Shown here in pieces: positions 52,383-63,080 of a DNA stretch of 64,000 nt. Location of the stretch: contig QCUJ01000003.1 of NCBI GenBank assembly GCA_003210795.1, positions 1-64,000 on the forward strand, written 5' to 3'. Origin of the DNA: Synechococcus sp. AG-679-B05 (GTDB lineage: Bacteria > Cyanobacteriota > Cyanobacteriia > PCC-6307 > Cyanobiaceae). A program made the translations under genes and the position numbers. The notes beneath the pieces are model-generated. The model made no database searches, was not told the DNA's origin, and worked only from the letters and a program-made list of their open reading frames with translations. How positions within the stretch are numbered: position 1 is the stretch's first letter; each line of letters starts with the position of its first letter.

Positions 52383-52903
52383 TCCCGCAAAAGCTGCTCC
52401 ACTCGCCGCAGTTCCTCCACCGGGCTGGTGAGCAGCTCCCCCTCCTCCAAGGCGGGCAGCTGCACCGGAACCACCTGCTCAGGTGTTCGGGGTGGCTCGG
52501 TCCACTGCCAGCGGTCTTCAGGCACGCGGGCCAGACAGAGGGCTTCCAGCTCCTTGGCCAGCAGATCTCTCACATCAGGGCGGGCGACCGCTTCAAAAAA
52601 TTCAGCTCGATCGGCGAGGCCGGAACTGAAGGGTCTGCTGCCATTGCCGTTAAACAATCGAGCGGGATCCGGCAACCAGCGCGGGCGACAGTTCCCTTCA
52701 AAGCTGGTGTCGGTCTCCAGATGAATGTGCAGACCAAAACCATCGGGTTGATTCACCACCGCAATCCCGTCGTGGGGCTCGTAGCGCTGCAGCACGAACA
52801 GGCGCCAGCTGGGCGGCTCGGCGGGGGCAGCGCAGGCAGCCAACCCCAACAAACCGCCAAGAAGCATCCCCCGCCGCATCCATTCGCTCCGGCCTCTCGC
52901 CAT
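52364..52903 (-). CDS. predicted lipoprotein of unknown function
   Basis: 179 residues from ATG at 52903. The leader MRRGMLLGGLLGLAACAAPA ends in a lipobox (LAAC), so the protein should be lipid-anchored. The rest (LFVLQRYEPHDGIAVVNQPD, LDRWQWTEPPRTP-like) has no recognised domain. It runs toward the photolyase-like pair. The longer open frame to 53176 overlaps the thioredoxin-like gene and is not supported. Confidence 0.7.
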   Translation of the reverse strand: MARGRSEWMRRGMLLGGLLGLAACAAPAEPPSWRLFVLQRYEPHDGIAVVNQPDGFGLHIHLETDTSFEGNCRPRWLPDPARLFNGNGSRPFSSGLADRAEFFEAVARPDVRDLLAKELEALCLARVPEDRWQWTEPPRTPEQVVPVQLPALEEGELLTSPVEELRRVEQLLRDQPVRE

Positions 52904-52907
52904 CCTG

Positions 52908-53522
52908 ATGGAACTTCGCTTTTTCAGTCGCCGCGTCATGGCTTTGACACCCTCCACCATGCTGGCGCTCGGCACTCTCCTGCCCGCATTCGATCTACCT
53001 CTGGTCAGCGCAGGACGCCTCAACAGCCAGCAACTGATCGGGAAGCCAGTGCTGCTGATGGTGATCTGCGCCCACTGCCCCTTCGTTAAACACGTGGAGC
53101 CGGAACTCACCCGGCTGGAGCAGGACTTCGCCGGGAGAGTGCAGCTGGTGGGCGTGAGCAGCAACAGCCTGATCACCCATCCTCAGGACGGACCGGAGCA
53201 GTTGGCCGATCAGGCGCGCCGCCATGGCTGGCAGTTTCCTTACCTACTGGATGAGCAGCAGAGCCTGGCCCGGGATCTTCGGGCGGCCTGCACTCCGGAG
53301 TTCTATGTGTTCGCCGAGCAGGCTGATGGCCTTCAGACCCTGCGCTATCGCGGCCAGTTGGATGGAAGTCGGCCGGGCAATGACCAGCCCCTCAATGGCC
53401 AGGACCTGCGCGATGCCATGCATGCCTTACTTGATGGAACGGCCGTGAATCCAGACCAGCAGGCTTCTGTGGGCTGCAACGTGAAGTGGAACCCCGGACA
53501 TGAACCTGAGTGGTTCGGCTGA
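52908..53522 (+). CDS. thioredoxin-fold protein (AhpC/TSA-Redoxin type)
   Basis: 204 residues. LGTLLPAFDLPLVSAGRLNS is a peroxiredoxin/redoxin start, CAHCPFVKHVEPEL gives a CxxC in a thioredoxin-like position, and the end has GCNVKWNPGHEP. This is the family of thioredoxin-like proteins common in cyanobacteria, often called thiol-disulfide isomerase-like. Start ATG, five bases from the divergent lipoprotein start. Partner unknown. Confidence 0.9.
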   Translation: MELRFFSRRVMALTPSTMLALGTLLPAFDLPLVSAGRLNSQQLIGKPVLLMVICAHCPFVKHVEPELTRLEQDFAGRVQLVGVSSNSLITHPQDGPEQLADQARRHGWQFPYLLDEQQSLARDLRAACTPEFYVFAEQADGLQTLRYRGQLDGSRPGNDQPLNGQDLRDAMHALLDGTAVNPDQQASVGCNVKWNPGHEPEWFG

Positions 53523-53543
53523 ACCCCCCTTAAGATTCGCTTC

Positions 53544-54698
53544 ATGCAGGTTCCCCCCTTCAGCCTCAGCCAGCAGATCAGCGATCTGGGCACGGATCTT
53601 GAGGAGGCGGTACTCCAAGTTCTGCGCAGCGGCCAGTACATCGGCGGAGCTGCGGTCAAAGCCTTTGAAGATGCCTTCTCCACGTGTGTGGAAACGTCCC
53701 ACGCCGTGGGTTGCAACAGCGGCACCGATGCTCTGATCCTGGGGTTGCGGGCCCTGGACATCGGGCCAGGTGATGAAGTCATCACCTGCTCTTTCAGCTT
53801 CTTTGCCACTGCTGAAGCCATCAGTGCTGTGGGCGCCACACCGGTGTTTGTGGATGTAGACCCAACGACTTATCTAATCGATCTCGATCAGATCGAAGCT
53901 GCCATCACACCAACCACCAAGGCCTTGATGCCGGTGCACCTGTTCGGGCGTCCGGTGGACATGACCCGGCTGATGGCCATCGCCAAAGCTCACCATCTCA
54001 ACGTTGTCGAAGACTGTGCCCAGGCCACTGGTGCTCGTTGGAATGGCCAACCGGTGGGCAGCTTCGGTGATGTGGGCTGCTTCAGCTTCTTTCCCACCAA
54101 AAATCTCGGCGCTGCGGGAGACGGTGGCGCGGCGACAACCAACGATGCCGGCATCGCTCAAACAATGCGCGAGCTGGCGGTGCATGGAATGCCCGAGCGA
54201 TACCTCCACACTGCTCTTGGCTACAACAGCCGTCTTGATGCGATGCAGGCCGCGGTGCTGAATGTGAAGCTGCCGCGGCTCACAGGTTGGGTGGAGCGCC
54301 GGGCTGAGATCGCAGCGCGATACAGGGAGCAACTCGCCGACCTGCCTGGACTCTGCTTGCCCTCAACCGAACTGGGCCACAGTTGGAATCAATTCGTGGT
54401 GCGCATCAACAGCGCCCGGGATGATTTCAGACAGATCCTTCAGGACAGGGGGGTCAGCACGATCATCTACTACCCGATCCCCATCCACAGCCAACCCGCC
54501 TATGCCCATCTCGGCCAGGCGGAAGGCTCACTACCGATCACTGAACAGCTTTGCCAGCAGGTGCTCAGCCTGCCGATTTTCCCTGAGCTCAGTGATCAGC
54601 AGCAGCAAACCGTGATCGCAACACTGCAGAAACTGCTGCGGGTGCAAGCTCCAACGCAATTGCCCCGAAACGGGAATCAGGGGCGGATGGTCGCGTAA
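53544..54698 (+). CDS. DegT/DnrJ/EryC1/StrS-type aminotransferase
   Basis: 384 residues. SGQYIGGAAVKAFEDAFS, SHAVGCNSGTDALILGLRAL and CFSFFPTKNLGAAGDGGAATT (Schiff-base Lys near 187) are standard. Makes amino sugars from keto-sugars with PLP. With a WecA- and a WecG-like enzyme in this window, it suggests surface polysaccharide synthesis, though the genes are not adjacent. Converges on phrA with a 22-base overlap. Confidence 0.94.
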   Translation: MQVPPFSLSQQISDLGTDLEEAVLQVLRSGQYIGGAAVKAFEDAFSTCVETSHAVGCNSGTDALILGLRALDIGPGDEVITCSFSFFATAEAISAVGATPVFVDVDPTTYLIDLDQIEAAITPTTKALMPVHLFGRPVDMTRLMAIAKAHHLNVVEDCAQATGARWNGQPVGSFGDVGCFSFFPTKNLGAAGDGGAATTNDAGIAQTMRELAVHGMPERYLHTALGYNSRLDAMQAAVLNVKLPRLTGWVERRAEIAARYREQLADLPGLCLPSTELGHSWNQFVVRINSARDDFRQILQDRGVSTIIYYPIPIHSQPAYAHLGQAEGSLPITEQLCQQVLSLPIFPELSDQQQQTVIATLQKLLRVQAPTQLPRNGNQGRMVA

Positions 54699-56110
54699 AG
54701 CGCCTTGAACTTGGCCTGCTGCGCTTTGTGGTTGATCAGCGGTTCCGGATAGCCCCTGCGCTCCAAGGCAGGGATCTCACCACTGAGCAAATCCCTGGTG
54801 TTCACATGCCGCAACTCAGGCACCCACCGGCGGATGTACTCGCCCTCGGCATCAAACTTGCTGGATTGAGTGGCCGGATTGAAGATCCGAAGGGGCTTGG
54901 GGTCCATGCCGCTGCTGGCACTCCATTGCCAGCCGCCGTTGTTGGCTGCCAGATCACCATCCACCTCAAGCTCCATGAAGGCGCGTTCACCCCAGCGCCA
55001 ATCGCAGATCAGATCCTTCACAAGAAAGGACGCCACGATCATGCGACAGCGGTTGTGCATCCAACCGCATTGATTGAGCTGCCGCATCGCCGCGTCAATG
55101 ATCGGCATGCCGGTCTGGCCGTCCTTCCAGGAGCTAAACCAGTCCGAGCTGTTTTCCCAAGGGAAACGGCGCCATTGCTCCCGGTAGGGACCATCGGCTA
55201 ATTCCGGGAAATGAAACAGCGCCTGTTGGTAGAACTCCCTCCAGCACAGCTCCTGTTCCCAGACTGCGATGGCATGAAGCTGTTCCTCGCTGCGGGCCTG
55301 ATCGCGGGAACGCTGGGCCTCACACCAGGCTTGGCGTGGGCTGAGGGTCCCCATGCTCAAAGCAGCACTTAGGTAGGAGGTGCCTGCCATACCAGGAAAA
55401 TTGCGGTCCGGTTCGTAGCCGAGCAGAGGCCCACCAGAGAACGCAGCGAGCTGCTGTTGAGCAGCCGCTTCCCCTGGACGACAGGGGCAGAGTTCCGCTC
55501 CCCTAAAGCCATGGCTCTCGCGGAGAGCCGCCAAGGGATCAGCGGCCGGCATCTGGGCCGAATCAAGGTCCACAAGCCCCGTTGGCGCTGGGACGGTGGC
55601 GGGCTGCTTCTCCAGCACCTGACCACGCCAGTTGCGCAGGAATGGGCCGTAGACCCGGTAGGGATCGCCCGCGCCGGTCTTGAGCAGCTCCGGCGCGATC
55701 AGCAGCTGATCCCAGTCCACCAGCACCTTGCGGCCATCGGCCTGCAGCTTTTGGGCCACCTGACGGTCCCGTTCGCGGGCGTAGGGCTCCACATCGCGGT
55801 TCCACACCACCGTCTCAGCTCCGATCTGCTCCGCAAGCTGAGGCAGCTGCACCACTGGATCGCCCTCCAGCACCAGCAGACGGCTGCCGGCATCCCGCCA
55901 GCGCTGCTGCAGTTCTCTCAGGCTCTCGATCAAAAACCACAGCCGGGCCGGCGCCATCGGCGGCAGATGCTCCGGCGGGTCCATCAGCTGGGGATCGAGC
56001 ACATACACACCGGTCAGGGCCGGGCTGATCTCCGCAGCGGCCGCCAAGCCGAGGTTGTCCGCCAGGCGCAGGTCGCGGCGGTGCCAGAACAGGACGCGAG
56101 ACGTTGTCAT
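54677..56110 (-). CDS. phrA: deoxyribodipyrimidine photolyase
   Basis: 477 residues from ATG at 56110. VLFWHRRDLRLADNLGLAAA is the N-terminal antenna domain and WEQELCWREFYQQALFHFP, GQTGMPIIDAAMRQLNQCGW, HNRCRMIVASFLVKDL and NNGGWQWSASSGMDPKPL the FAD domain. Full-length class I CPD photolyase, light-driven repair of UV dimers. Start shares one base with the NUDIX stop. A complete enzyme, in contrast to the split one at 51-52 kb. Confidence 0.95.
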   Translation of the reverse strand: MTTSRVLFWHRRDLRLADNLGLAAAAEISPALTGVYVLDPQLMDPPEHLPPMAPARLWFLIESLRELQQRWRDAGSRLLVLEGDPVVQLPQLAEQIGAETVVWNRDVEPYARERDRQVAQKLQADGRKVLVDWDQLLIAPELLKTGAGDPYRVYGPFLRNWRGQVLEKQPATVPAPTGLVDLDSAQMPAADPLAALRESHGFRGAELCPCRPGEAAAQQQLAAFSGGPLLGYEPDRNFPGMAGTSYLSAALSMGTLSPRQAWCEAQRSRDQARSEEQLHAIAVWEQELCWREFYQQALFHFPELADGPYREQWRRFPWENSSDWFSSWKDGQTGMPIIDAAMRQLNQCGWMHNRCRMIVASFLVKDLICDWRWGERAFMELEVDGDLAANNGGWQWSASSGMDPKPLRIFNPATQSSKFDAEGEYIRRWVPELRHVNTRDLLSGEIPALERRGYPEPLINHKAQQAKFKALYATIRP

Positions 56111-56670
56111 CAGAGCCCGAGAAGCTGTTTGGCGCGATACCAGGCGGTCACGCTTTTGCCATCGAGCCATTCATCGCCGGAGGCCAGGGCTGCATCCAAG
56201 GCGGCGGGTGACATCAGCACCACCTCCAGATCTTCGTCGTCATCCCCCGCTGGAGGGTTCTCCAGAGGGGTGAGCTCCCGAGCCAGGAAGCAGTGGATCA
56301 CCTCATCGGAATACCCGGGGCAGGGGAGCATCGGCCCCAGGGCATCCCAGCGCGCTGCGCTGTAGCCCGCTTCTTCACCCAGTTCCCGCTGCATGGATTC
56401 GAGCGGATCTTCCCCCTCTTCCAAGGTGCCAGCAGGGAACTCGAGAAGTCGGGCCTGCACCGCGAAGCGGTACTGACGCAGCAATACCACCTGGCCGTCA
56501 TCGGTGACAGGCACCGCCAACGACGCCCCCGGGTGGCGAATGATCCCGAAGGTGCCTTCGACCCCCATCGGCAATTTGATCCGATTTCGCTCGAAACGAA
56601 TCTTGCGGACATTCACCGCCTCAACAGTATCCAGTAGCTCAAAGGGCTCCGGGGCCGGAAGCGGCGCCAT
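56110..56670 (-). CDS. NUDIX hydrolase (ADP-ribose pyrophosphatase type)
   Basis: 186 residues. GTLEEGEDPLESMQRELGEE with AGY is the NUDIX box (Gx5Ex7REUxEEx). VVLLRQYRFAVQARLLEFPA precedes it, as in ADPRase members. It should hydrolyse ADP-ribose or a similar nucleoside diphosphate. Sits between folK (18-base gap) and phrA (one-base overlap). Confidence 0.92.
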   Translation of the reverse strand: MAPLPAPEPFELLDTVEAVNVRKIRFERNRIKLPMGVEGTFGIIRHPGASLAVPVTDDGQVVLLRQYRFAVQARLLEFPAGTLEEGEDPLESMQRELGEEAGYSAARWDALGPMLPCPGYSDEVIHCFLARELTPLENPPAGDDDEDLEVVLMSPAALDAALASGDEWLDGKSVTAWYRAKQLLGL

Positions 56671-56688
56671 GGGATCAGGCGTGAAAGG

Positions 56689-57177
56689 TCACCAGCATGG
56701 CGGGTGAGTGCCCTGCATCGCCTGAAGCAAGGGCTCGAGAACAAAGCTGCGCAGGTGCATGCGGGGATGGGGCAGCACCAGCTGTGGGTGGTCAAACCTC
56801 AGCTCACCCCAGAAGAGCAGATCCAAATCCAAGCTGCGTGGTCCCCAGCGCTGCTCACTCGATCGATCCCGACCAAAACCAGTTTCCAAATGCTGAAGGC
56901 GACGCAGCAGATTCAGAGCAGCCGCTGACGAAGGAGCAGACGGTACCGCCCTCACCAGCAGCACGGCATTGAGATAGCTGGGCTGATCCTGCGGCCCCAC
57001 CGGGTCGGTATCGAACAGCGCTGACCAACAACACACCGGTGCTGAACGGGCCCAATCCGCCACCTGCTGCTCCAGCAAAGGCCTCACCGCCAGCAGAGTG
57101 TCTCGGGGCGATCCAGCCACACTGGGTTGGTTGGCCCCCAGTGCCACCGCCAATGATGTGTCATCCATCAGGGACAT
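56689..57177 (-). CDS. folK: HPPK, 6-hydroxymethyl-dihydropterin pyrophosphokinase
   Basis: About 162 residues from ATG at 57177 (57168 is also possible). [20 protein letters not shown], the [18 protein letters not shown] block and [16 protein letters not shown] with [15 protein letters not shown] form the HPPK pattern (ATP and pterin site). Step in folate synthesis. Upstream of NUDIX and phrA in one likely transcript. Divergent from chlD with starts about 38 bases apart. Confidence 0.94.
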   Translation of the reverse strand: MSLMDDTSLAVALGANQPSVAGSPRDTLLAVRPLLEQQVADWARSAPVCCWSALFDTDPVGPQDQPSYLNAVLLVRAVPSAPSSAAALNLLRRLQHLETGFGRDRSSEQRWGPRSLDLDLLFWGELRFDHPQLVLPHPRMHLRSFVLEPLLQAMQGTHPPCW

Positions 57178-57215
57178 CAGCGAGACTGGCGCGCACGAAC
57201 GAGCTGAACGCGTCC

Positions 57216-59318
57216 ATGGTGGCAACCGGTGTAGCGGTGAGGGACGACCAGGCAATCCGTGCCTTCCCACTGGCGGCGATCACTGGCCACGGCACATTGA
57301 GGCTGGCTCTTCTGCTGGCAGCTGTGGACCCCGGCCTCGGCGGTGTGGTGATCGCGGGTAGGCGCGGCACCGGCAAATCTGTCTTGGCGCGGGGCCTGCA
57401 CGCCCTGCTGCCTCCTATCGACATCCTCGATATCGAGGGCGGTATTGGCCGCAACCTCGACCCACAGGAACCTGAGGAATGGGATGCCGCAACCCAGGAG
57501 CGCATCGAGGGCGAGCCACCCTCAACCGTGATTCCCGCACCCTTTGTGCAGATTCCCCTTGGGATCACCGAAGACCGACTGGTTGGCGCTGTAGATGTGG
57601 CCGCCTCACTGTCCAGCGGTAGTGCGGTCTTCCAACCCGGCCTGCTGGCGGATGCCCACCGCGGTGTTCTCTATGTCGATGAGCTCAACCTACTGGACGA
57701 CGGCATCGTCAACCTGATGTTGGCGGCGGTAGGGAGCGGCGAAAACCGGGTGGAGCGCGAAGGCCTCAGCCTCAGCCACCCATGCCGCCCCCTGTTGATT
57801 GCCACCTACAACCCTGAAGAAGGCAACGTTCGCGATCACTTGCTGGACCGCTTTGCCATTGCCCTCTCGGCCAATCAGCTGGTGAGCACCGAACAGCGGG
57901 TGGAGATCACCAACGCGGTGATCAGCCATGGACAGTGCAGCCGCACCTTCGCGACAACCTGGTCTGAAGAAACCGACGCCCTCGCAACCCAGCTGCTGCT
58001 GGCCCGCCAATGGCTGCCAGATGTGCGGATCAGCCGCGAACAGATCCAATACCTCGTGAATGAAGCCATCCGCGGCGGCGTCGAGGGTCACCGCTCGGAG
58101 CTCTACGCCGTGCGAGTGGCCCGCGCCCATGCCGCCCTCTCCGGCCGTGATCAGGTGGAAGCCCACGACCTGCAAGTGGCCGTAGCCCTGGTGATCGCCC
58201 CGCGGGCATCGCAGTTACCACCGCCGGACCAACAGATGGAGCCACCTCCTCCACAGGACCAGGAACCGCCGCCACCGCAGCAGGACGAGGGGGATCAACA
58301 GCAGGACAACCCACCACCACCGGAGGGATCCGGTGATGAGGACAACGACCCGGCTGAAGACAACGCCGACGACGACAACACTGACGACGAGGGCGACAGC
58401 GAGGAGGACCAGGCACCTCCGGCCGTGCCCGAGGAATTCATGCTCGACCCGGAAGCCATCGCCGTGGATCCCGATCTGCTGCTGTTCAACGCTGCAAAAT
58501 CGAAAAGCGGCAACAGCGGCAGCCGATCAGTTGTGTTCAGCGACAGCAGGGGGCGTTATGTGAAGCCGATGCTGCCGCGCGGGCCCGTGCGTCGCATCGC
58601 CGTGGACGCCACCTTGCGAGCAGCAGCGCCGTACCAGAAAATCCGCCGGGCCAGGGAACCGCACCGCACGGTGATCGTGGAGGAGGGCGATCTGCGCGCC
58701 AAGCTTCTGCAGCGCAAAGCTGGTGCTCTTGTGGTGTTCCTGGTTGATGCAAGTGGCTCAATGGCCCTGAACAGGATGCAGAGCGCCAAGGGCGCCGTGA
58801 TTCGCCTGCTCACCGAAGCATATGAGAATCGCGATGAAGTCGCCCTGATCCCGTTCCGCGGCGATCAGGCCGAGGTGCTCCTGCCCCCCACACGCTCGAT
58901 AACGGCTGCCCGACGACGGCTGGAATCGATGCCCTGTGGCGGCGGATCACCGCTGGCCCATGGCCTGACCCAGGCGGCCCGGGTCGGCGCCAATGCTCTT
59001 GCCACGGGCGATCTCGGCCAGGTGGTGGTGGTGGCGATCACCGACGGGCGTGGCAACGTGCCGCTGAGCACGTCGCTCGGCCAACCCAAATTAGAAGGGG
59101 AGGAGAAGCCCGACCTCAAGCAGGAAGTACTGGATGTGGCGAGTCGCTACCGGATGCTGGGGATCAAGCTGCTGGTGATCGACACAGAGCGCAAATTCAT
59201 CGGCAGCGGAATGGGCAAAGACCTTGCTGAAGCCGCCGGAGGCAAATACGTTCAGTTACCCAAAGCCAGCGATCAGGCCATTGCCGCAGTGGCCATGGAC
59301 GCCATCAGCGACATCTAA
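57216..59318 (+). CDS. chlD: magnesium chelatase subunit D
   Basis: ChlD is the AAA+/integrin-I subunit of the enzyme that inserts Mg into protoporphyrin IX. 700 residues from ATG at 57216. [20 protein letters not shown] is the Walker A (residues 47-55), [15 protein letters not shown] the Walker B. A Pro/Gln/Asp/Glu-rich linker lies at about 335-410, and [20 protein letters not shown] near residue 508 is the vWA MIDAS. The open frame goes further back over folK but has no family content. Confidence 0.97.
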   Translation: MVATGVAVRDDQAIRAFPLAAITGHGTLRLALLLAAVDPGLGGVVIAGRRGTGKSVLARGLHALLPPIDILDIEGGIGRNLDPQEPEEWDAATQERIEGEPPSTVIPAPFVQIPLGITEDRLVGAVDVAASLSSGSAVFQPGLLADAHRGVLYVDELNLLDDGIVNLMLAAVGSGENRVEREGLSLSHPCRPLLIATYNPEEGNVRDHLLDRFAIALSANQLVSTEQRVEITNAVISHGQCSRTFATTWSEETDALATQLLLARQWLPDVRISREQIQYLVNEAIRGGVEGHRSELYAVRVARAHAALSGRDQVEAHDLQVAVALVIAPRASQLPPPDQQMEPPPPQDQEPPPPQQDEGDQQQDNPPPPEGSGDEDNDPAEDNADDDNTDDEGDSEEDQAPPAVPEEFMLDPEAIAVDPDLLLFNAAKSKSGNSGSRSVVFSDSRGRYVKPMLPRGPVRRIAVDATLRAAAPYQKIRRAREPHRTVIVEEGDLRAKLLQRKAGALVVFLVDASGSMALNRMQSAKGAVIRLLTEAYENRDEVALIPFRGDQAEVLLPPTRSITAARRRLESMPCGGGSPLAHGLTQAARVGANALATGDLGQVVVVAITDGRGNVPLSTSLGQPKLEGEEKPDLKQEVLDVASRYRMLGIKLLVIDTERKFIGSGMGKDLAEAAGGKYVQLPKASDQAIAAVAMDAISDI

Positions 59319-59362
59319 CGAATTGCACGATATTTAATCAATATTTACTCGATATCACACCT

Positions 59363-60262
59363 TTATCGCGATGAAGGGCCTGTTTCAGCGGGATACACCT
59401 CTGCAAACAACTCCCCAAGGCCGATGGTCACATTGCGCAGGGCCCTCATGAAGGCTGGGTCGGCCGTGAGCTGCGCCACATCACCACCCACCGCATCAAA
59501 CTTTGCGCTGAGTTGAGCTGCATTGGCCGCGGTCTGACGCAGCTCCTCAAGCGTCGTGGGGTTATCGAGTGCTGCCGCGATGTTGTTCACGTGGGCAGAC
59601 GCCGCTGCCGCGTTCGCCGTCGCGGCGTTGAGGTTGCTGACCATTGGCTGAGCCCTGGCGATTTCAAGCTGAAGCTGCTTCACCACTGCCTCGATCTCCT
59701 TCGCCGTCAGCTCGAACTGCTGGGTTGACTTCGCCAGGTTCGGCACGATCCGCGCGCTCTGGGCCTCGCTCAGCAACTGCTGCAGGGTCTCCATGATCGA
59801 CGCCAGGCTCGGGGCTTCCTCACCGCGAACGGGCGAACCATCACACAGTTGTAGGGACTGCTGACAGTCCTTGGATTTGGGTCGCGGTGCATCCTCAGGC
59901 AAAGGGGAGCCACGGCTCACCAAAACCACCTGTGCATCACCGCCGAGCAGAGAGGACGCCGCCACCATCGCCGTGACCGGTTGGGCCAGACGAAGGTCGA
60001 CTTTGTTGATTTCCAGGTCGGCCACCACTGCTTCCGGTGTGATCCGTACCGATCGCACAGAGCCCACCACAATCCCCCGGTAGGTCACCGGTGAACGCTC
60101 CGCCAAACCTGCTGCGTTCTGGAAGCTCGCTTTCAGACCCCAAACGTTGGATCCAAGCCGCACCCCCTGCAGCCACATCGATGTGGAGGCAAAAGCAACG
60201 ATGCCACCGACAACGGTGAACCCCACAATCGCGTCACGAACACTGCGTCGCATGGGTGTCAA
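59363..60262 (-). CDS. MlaD/MCE-domain lipid transport protein
   Basis: 299 residues. One N-terminal membrane helix (AIVGFTVVGGIVAFASTSMW) is followed by the MCE domain GSNVWGLKASFQNAAGLAE, VTYRGIVVGSVRSV. The C-terminal ~150 residues are an Ala/Gln-rich coiled-coil region. Part of an Mla/TGD-type phospholipid (or other lipid) transport system with the ATPase upstream. TTG at 60262 overlaps the ATPase stop; ATG at 60253 is an alternative. Confidence 0.92.
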   Translation of the reverse strand: MTPMRRSVRDAIVGFTVVGGIVAFASTSMWLQGVRLGSNVWGLKASFQNAAGLAERSPVTYRGIVVGSVRSVRITPEAVVADLEINKVDLRLAQPVTAMVAASSLLGGDAQVVLVSRGSPLPEDAPRPKSKDCQQSLQLCDGSPVRGEEAPSLASIMETLQQLLSEAQSARIVPNLAKSTQQFELTAKEIEAVVKQLQLEIARAQPMVSNLNAATANAAAASAHVNNIAAALDNPTTLEELRQTAANAAQLSAKFDAVGGDVAQLTADPAFMRALRNVTIGLGELFAEVYPAETGPSSR

Positions 60263-61044
60263 TGCGCTGGCTGCATCGGTCCGCGCAGGCTACCCGTCCT
60301 GAACTGCGCGACATAGGGATTATCGGTGCTGCGGAACTCATCCACCGAGCCCATCCAGCGGAAGCGTCCGCCGTACAGCATCACCACTCGTTCGGCTGAT
60401 CTCTCGATCGTGCTCCGCACATGGCTGACGACCACCGAGCAGCCTTTAGCAACGGTCGTGGTCTTCACGATCAGGTCTTCGATTCGGGTGCAGGCAACAG
60501 GATCCAGCCCAGCCGTGGGCTCGTCGTACAGCAGCAATGGCATCTCCGTCGCGTCCCGTAGCGGGTCGTCAATCAAGGCTCGGGCGAAGCTCACCCGCTT
60601 TTGCATACCACCGCTGAGCTGGCCGGGATAAAAGTCGGCCACATCCACCAGACCGACCGCATCGAGGCAGGCCTCCACCCGTCCGCGGATCTCCGATTTG
60701 GACAGTTGCCACTTTTTGCGCAGCAGGAATCCCACGTTCTGTTCCACCGTGAGCGACCCGAGCAGCGCGGGGTTCTGAAACACCAATCGCACATCCGGTG
60801 GGTCGGTCTGATCCAGGCGCAGGTAGGTCTGAGACTTGTTGAACAGGCGTAGTTCACCGCTGCTGGGTAGCTGCAGACCAGCCAGCAACCGCAGCACTGT
60901 TGATTTGCCGGCACCGGATGGACCCACCACCGCCAGGCGTTCGCCCGGTTGCATCACCAGATTCACCCGGTCCAGCACCGGCCTGACTCCCCACTGCATG
61001 GTGAGGTCCCGCATCTCCACAACGGGCTGCTCGAGATGGGGCAC
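60259..61044 (-). CDS. ABC transporter ATPase, MlaF type
   Basis: 261 residues from GTG at 61044 (ATG at 61014 possible). VVGPSGAGKSTVLRLLAGLQ is the Walker A, LSGGMQKRVSFARAL the signature, LLYDEPTAGLDPVACTRIED the Walker B, and SVVVSHVRSTIE the H-loop region. The MlaF/TGD3-like form pairs with the downstream MCE gene by a four-base overlap. The permease (MlaE) is not in the window. Confidence 0.93.
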   Translation of the reverse strand: MPHLEQPVVEMRDLTMQWGVRPVLDRVNLVMQPGERLAVVGPSGAGKSTVLRLLAGLQLPSSGELRLFNKSQTYLRLDQTDPPDVRLVFQNPALLGSLTVEQNVGFLLRKKWQLSKSEIRGRVEACLDAVGLVDVADFYPGQLSGGMQKRVSFARALIDDPLRDATEMPLLLYDEPTAGLDPVACTRIEDLIVKTTTVAKGCSVVVSHVRSTIERSAERVVMLYGGRFRWMGSVDEFRSTDNPYVAQFRTGSLRGPMQPAH

Positions 61045-61125
61045 GAACTGGGCCGAAAAGCACCAACATCCTGACGCGCATTCGCGAGCTCCGTACAGTT
61101 CCCATAACGACCGGATCAACCGGCC

Positions 61126-62520
61126 TTGGCGCCCGTCACACCGAAGCGAAGACGAGAGGCCAGAGCACTGCGAGCCCACCGCCGTCGCGATCTGATGACC
61201 CGCTCCCAGCGCGCTGTGCGCTGGCTGCAACCCGGTCTCGTGGTGAAGCGCTGGATGCTCACCTCAGGACTGGGACTGCTGATGGCCCTGCTGGGGGCAG
61301 CGGTATGGGCCGACCTCAAACCGATCTACTGGATTCTTGAGTCGCTGAGCTGGTTCCTGGGCACGATCACCACCGTGCTGCCCCGCGAAATCACAGGGCC
61401 CCTGGTGCTTTTGATTGGGGCATTACTGGTGCTCTGGGGCCAGAGCCGCAGCTTCAGCGCCATCCAGCAGGCACTGGCACCGGACAAAGACATGGTGCTG
61501 GTGGATGCCCTGCGGGCAAAAAGCCGCCTGAACCGCGGCCCCAACATCGTCGCCATTGGCGGCGGCACCGGTCTATCCACCCTGCTGAGTGGTCTGAAGC
61601 GCTACAGCAGCCATATCACCGCGATCGTGACGGTGGCCGATGACGGCGGAAGCAGTGGCGTGCTGCGGCGGGAATTAGGCGTCCTGCCTCCTGGAGACAT
61701 CCGCAACTGCCTGGCGGCTCTCTCGACTGAAGAGCCCTTGCTGACCCGTCTGTTCCAGTACCGCTTCTCCTCCGGCAGCGGGCTCGAGGGCCACAGCTTC
61801 GGCAATCTCTTTCTCTCTGCCCTGAGCGCGATCACCGGCAATCTGGAAACAGCAATCACGGCCTCCAGCCGAGTTCTGGCTGTTCAGGGGCAGGTGGTTC
61901 CTGCCACCAACGTGGATGTCCAGCTCTGGGCCGAGCTGGAGAATGGAGAGCGGATCGAAGGCGAGAGCAATATCGGCCATGCCCCTAGCCCCATCGTTCG
62001 ATTGGGCTGCACTCCTGCCCATCCCCCTGCCCTCCCGCGAGCTCTCGAGGCAATTGCCCAGGCAGATCTGATTGTGCTTGGCCCCGGAAGCCTGTACACG
62101 TCACTGCTGCCCAACCTGCTGGTCCCTGAACTGGTGAGCGCCATTCAACGCAGCCGCGCCCCAAAGCTCTACATCTGCAACCTGATGACGCAACCAGGGG
62201 AAACGGATGGTCTGGATGTGCGTGGACATCTGCGAGCCATCGAAGCCCAGCTGGCGAGTATCGGAATCGATCAACGTCTGTTCACCGCGGTTCTGGCCCA
62301 GGACAACCTGGAGCCTTCTCCACTGGTAGAGCGCTATCAGGCTCGCGGAGCAGAGCCGGTCAACTGCGATGCCGATGGGTTGCGACAAAGCGGTTACACC
62401 GTTCAACAGGCGCCACTTCAGGGGGCCAGACCGACTGCCACCCTTCGTCATGACTCCCGCAGCCTGGCTCTGGCGGTGATGCGGTTTTATCGATCACGCC
62501 GGAAGGAACGGGATCAGTAG
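61126..62520 (+). CDS. YvcK/CofD-like protein (gluconeogenesis factor family)
   Basis: 464 residues from TTG at 61126 (ATG start at 61195 possible). An N-terminal part with two hydrophobic helices precedes the CofD-like domain: [52 protein letters not shown] and [18 protein letters not shown]-type blocks. YvcK binds UDP-GlcNAc and affects cell shape and carbon use in Bacillus. The membrane leader is common in cyanobacterial versions. Ends 7 bases over the ndhJ stop (convergent). Confidence 0.92.
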   Translation: MAPVTPKRRREARALRAHRRRDLMTRSQRAVRWLQPGLVVKRWMLTSGLGLLMALLGAAVWADLKPIYWILESLSWFLGTITTVLPREITGPLVLLIGALLVLWGQSRSFSAIQQALAPDKDMVLVDALRAKSRLNRGPNIVAIGGGTGLSTLLSGLKRYSSHITAIVTVADDGGSSGVLRRELGVLPPGDIRNCLAALSTEEPLLTRLFQYRFSSGSGLEGHSFGNLFLSALSAITGNLETAITASSRVLAVQGQVVPATNVDVQLWAELENGERIEGESNIGHAPSPIVRLGCTPAHPPALPRALEAIAQADLIVLGPGSLYTSLLPNLLVPELVSAIQRSRAPKLYICNLMTQPGETDGLDVRGHLRAIEAQLASIGIDQRLFTAVLAQDNLEPSPLVERYQARGAEPVNCDADGLRQSGYTVQQAPLQGARPTATLRHDSRSLALAVMRFYRSRRKERDQ

Positions 62521-63080
62521 GCGTCCTGCATTTCGTAGAAATCAGGCTGCACATAATCCTTGCGCAGAGGCCATCCCTTCCAGTCTTCTGGCATCAGCAA
62601 GCGTTTGGGATGGGGGTGACCATCGAACTGGATTCCAAACATGTCGAAGGTTTCCCTCTCTTGCCAGTCGGCTCCACGGAATAAGCCATAGATTGATGGG
62701 AGAGAAGGGGAGCCCTCCCTGCTTAAAAACACTTTGAGCCGCACCTCCCGCAGCTTGGTTGCTGGATCAACGGTCATGGCCTCGATCTGCTCGGCCATCG
62801 CCAGGAAGTGATAGAAGCAAACGAGGCGTTCACCAGGTCCTTCGTCGTAACCGCCCTGGCACTGGAGGTAATCGAATCCATTGCCTTTGAGAGCCGCGGT
62901 GATGATCGGCAGCAGTTCGGCTTCAACCCCGATTTGCTCGACACCCACGTGGTCTGGGTCGAGCGCTTGGTGGTCGAAACCCTCCTTGCTGAGCCACTGA
63001 CTCACGGGCCCAAACTCCTGGGCTACGACCGCTGAGGTCTCGTCCGCAGCCTTTGAAATGCTCTCGGGAGTTTCACTCAT
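62514..63080 (-). CDS. ndhJ: NAD(P)H-quinone oxidoreductase subunit J
   Basis: 188 residues of the 30-kDa NuoC-like subunit of NDH-1. [20 protein letters not shown] and [19 protein letters not shown] are the signature. Lies in the peripheral arm beside NdhK. Overlaps ndhK by four bases (ATGA). Functions in cyclic electron flow around PSI, respiration and CO2 uptake. Confidence 0.97.
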   Translation of the reverse strand: MSETPESISKAADETSAVVAQEFGPVSQWLSKEGFDHQALDPDHVGVEQIGVEAELLPIITAALKGNGFDYLQCQGGYDEGPGERLVCFYHFLAMAEQIEAMTVDPATKLREVRLKVFLSREGSPSLPSIYGLFRGADWQERETFDMFGIQFDGHPHPKRLLMPEDWKGWPLRKDYVQPDFYEMQDAY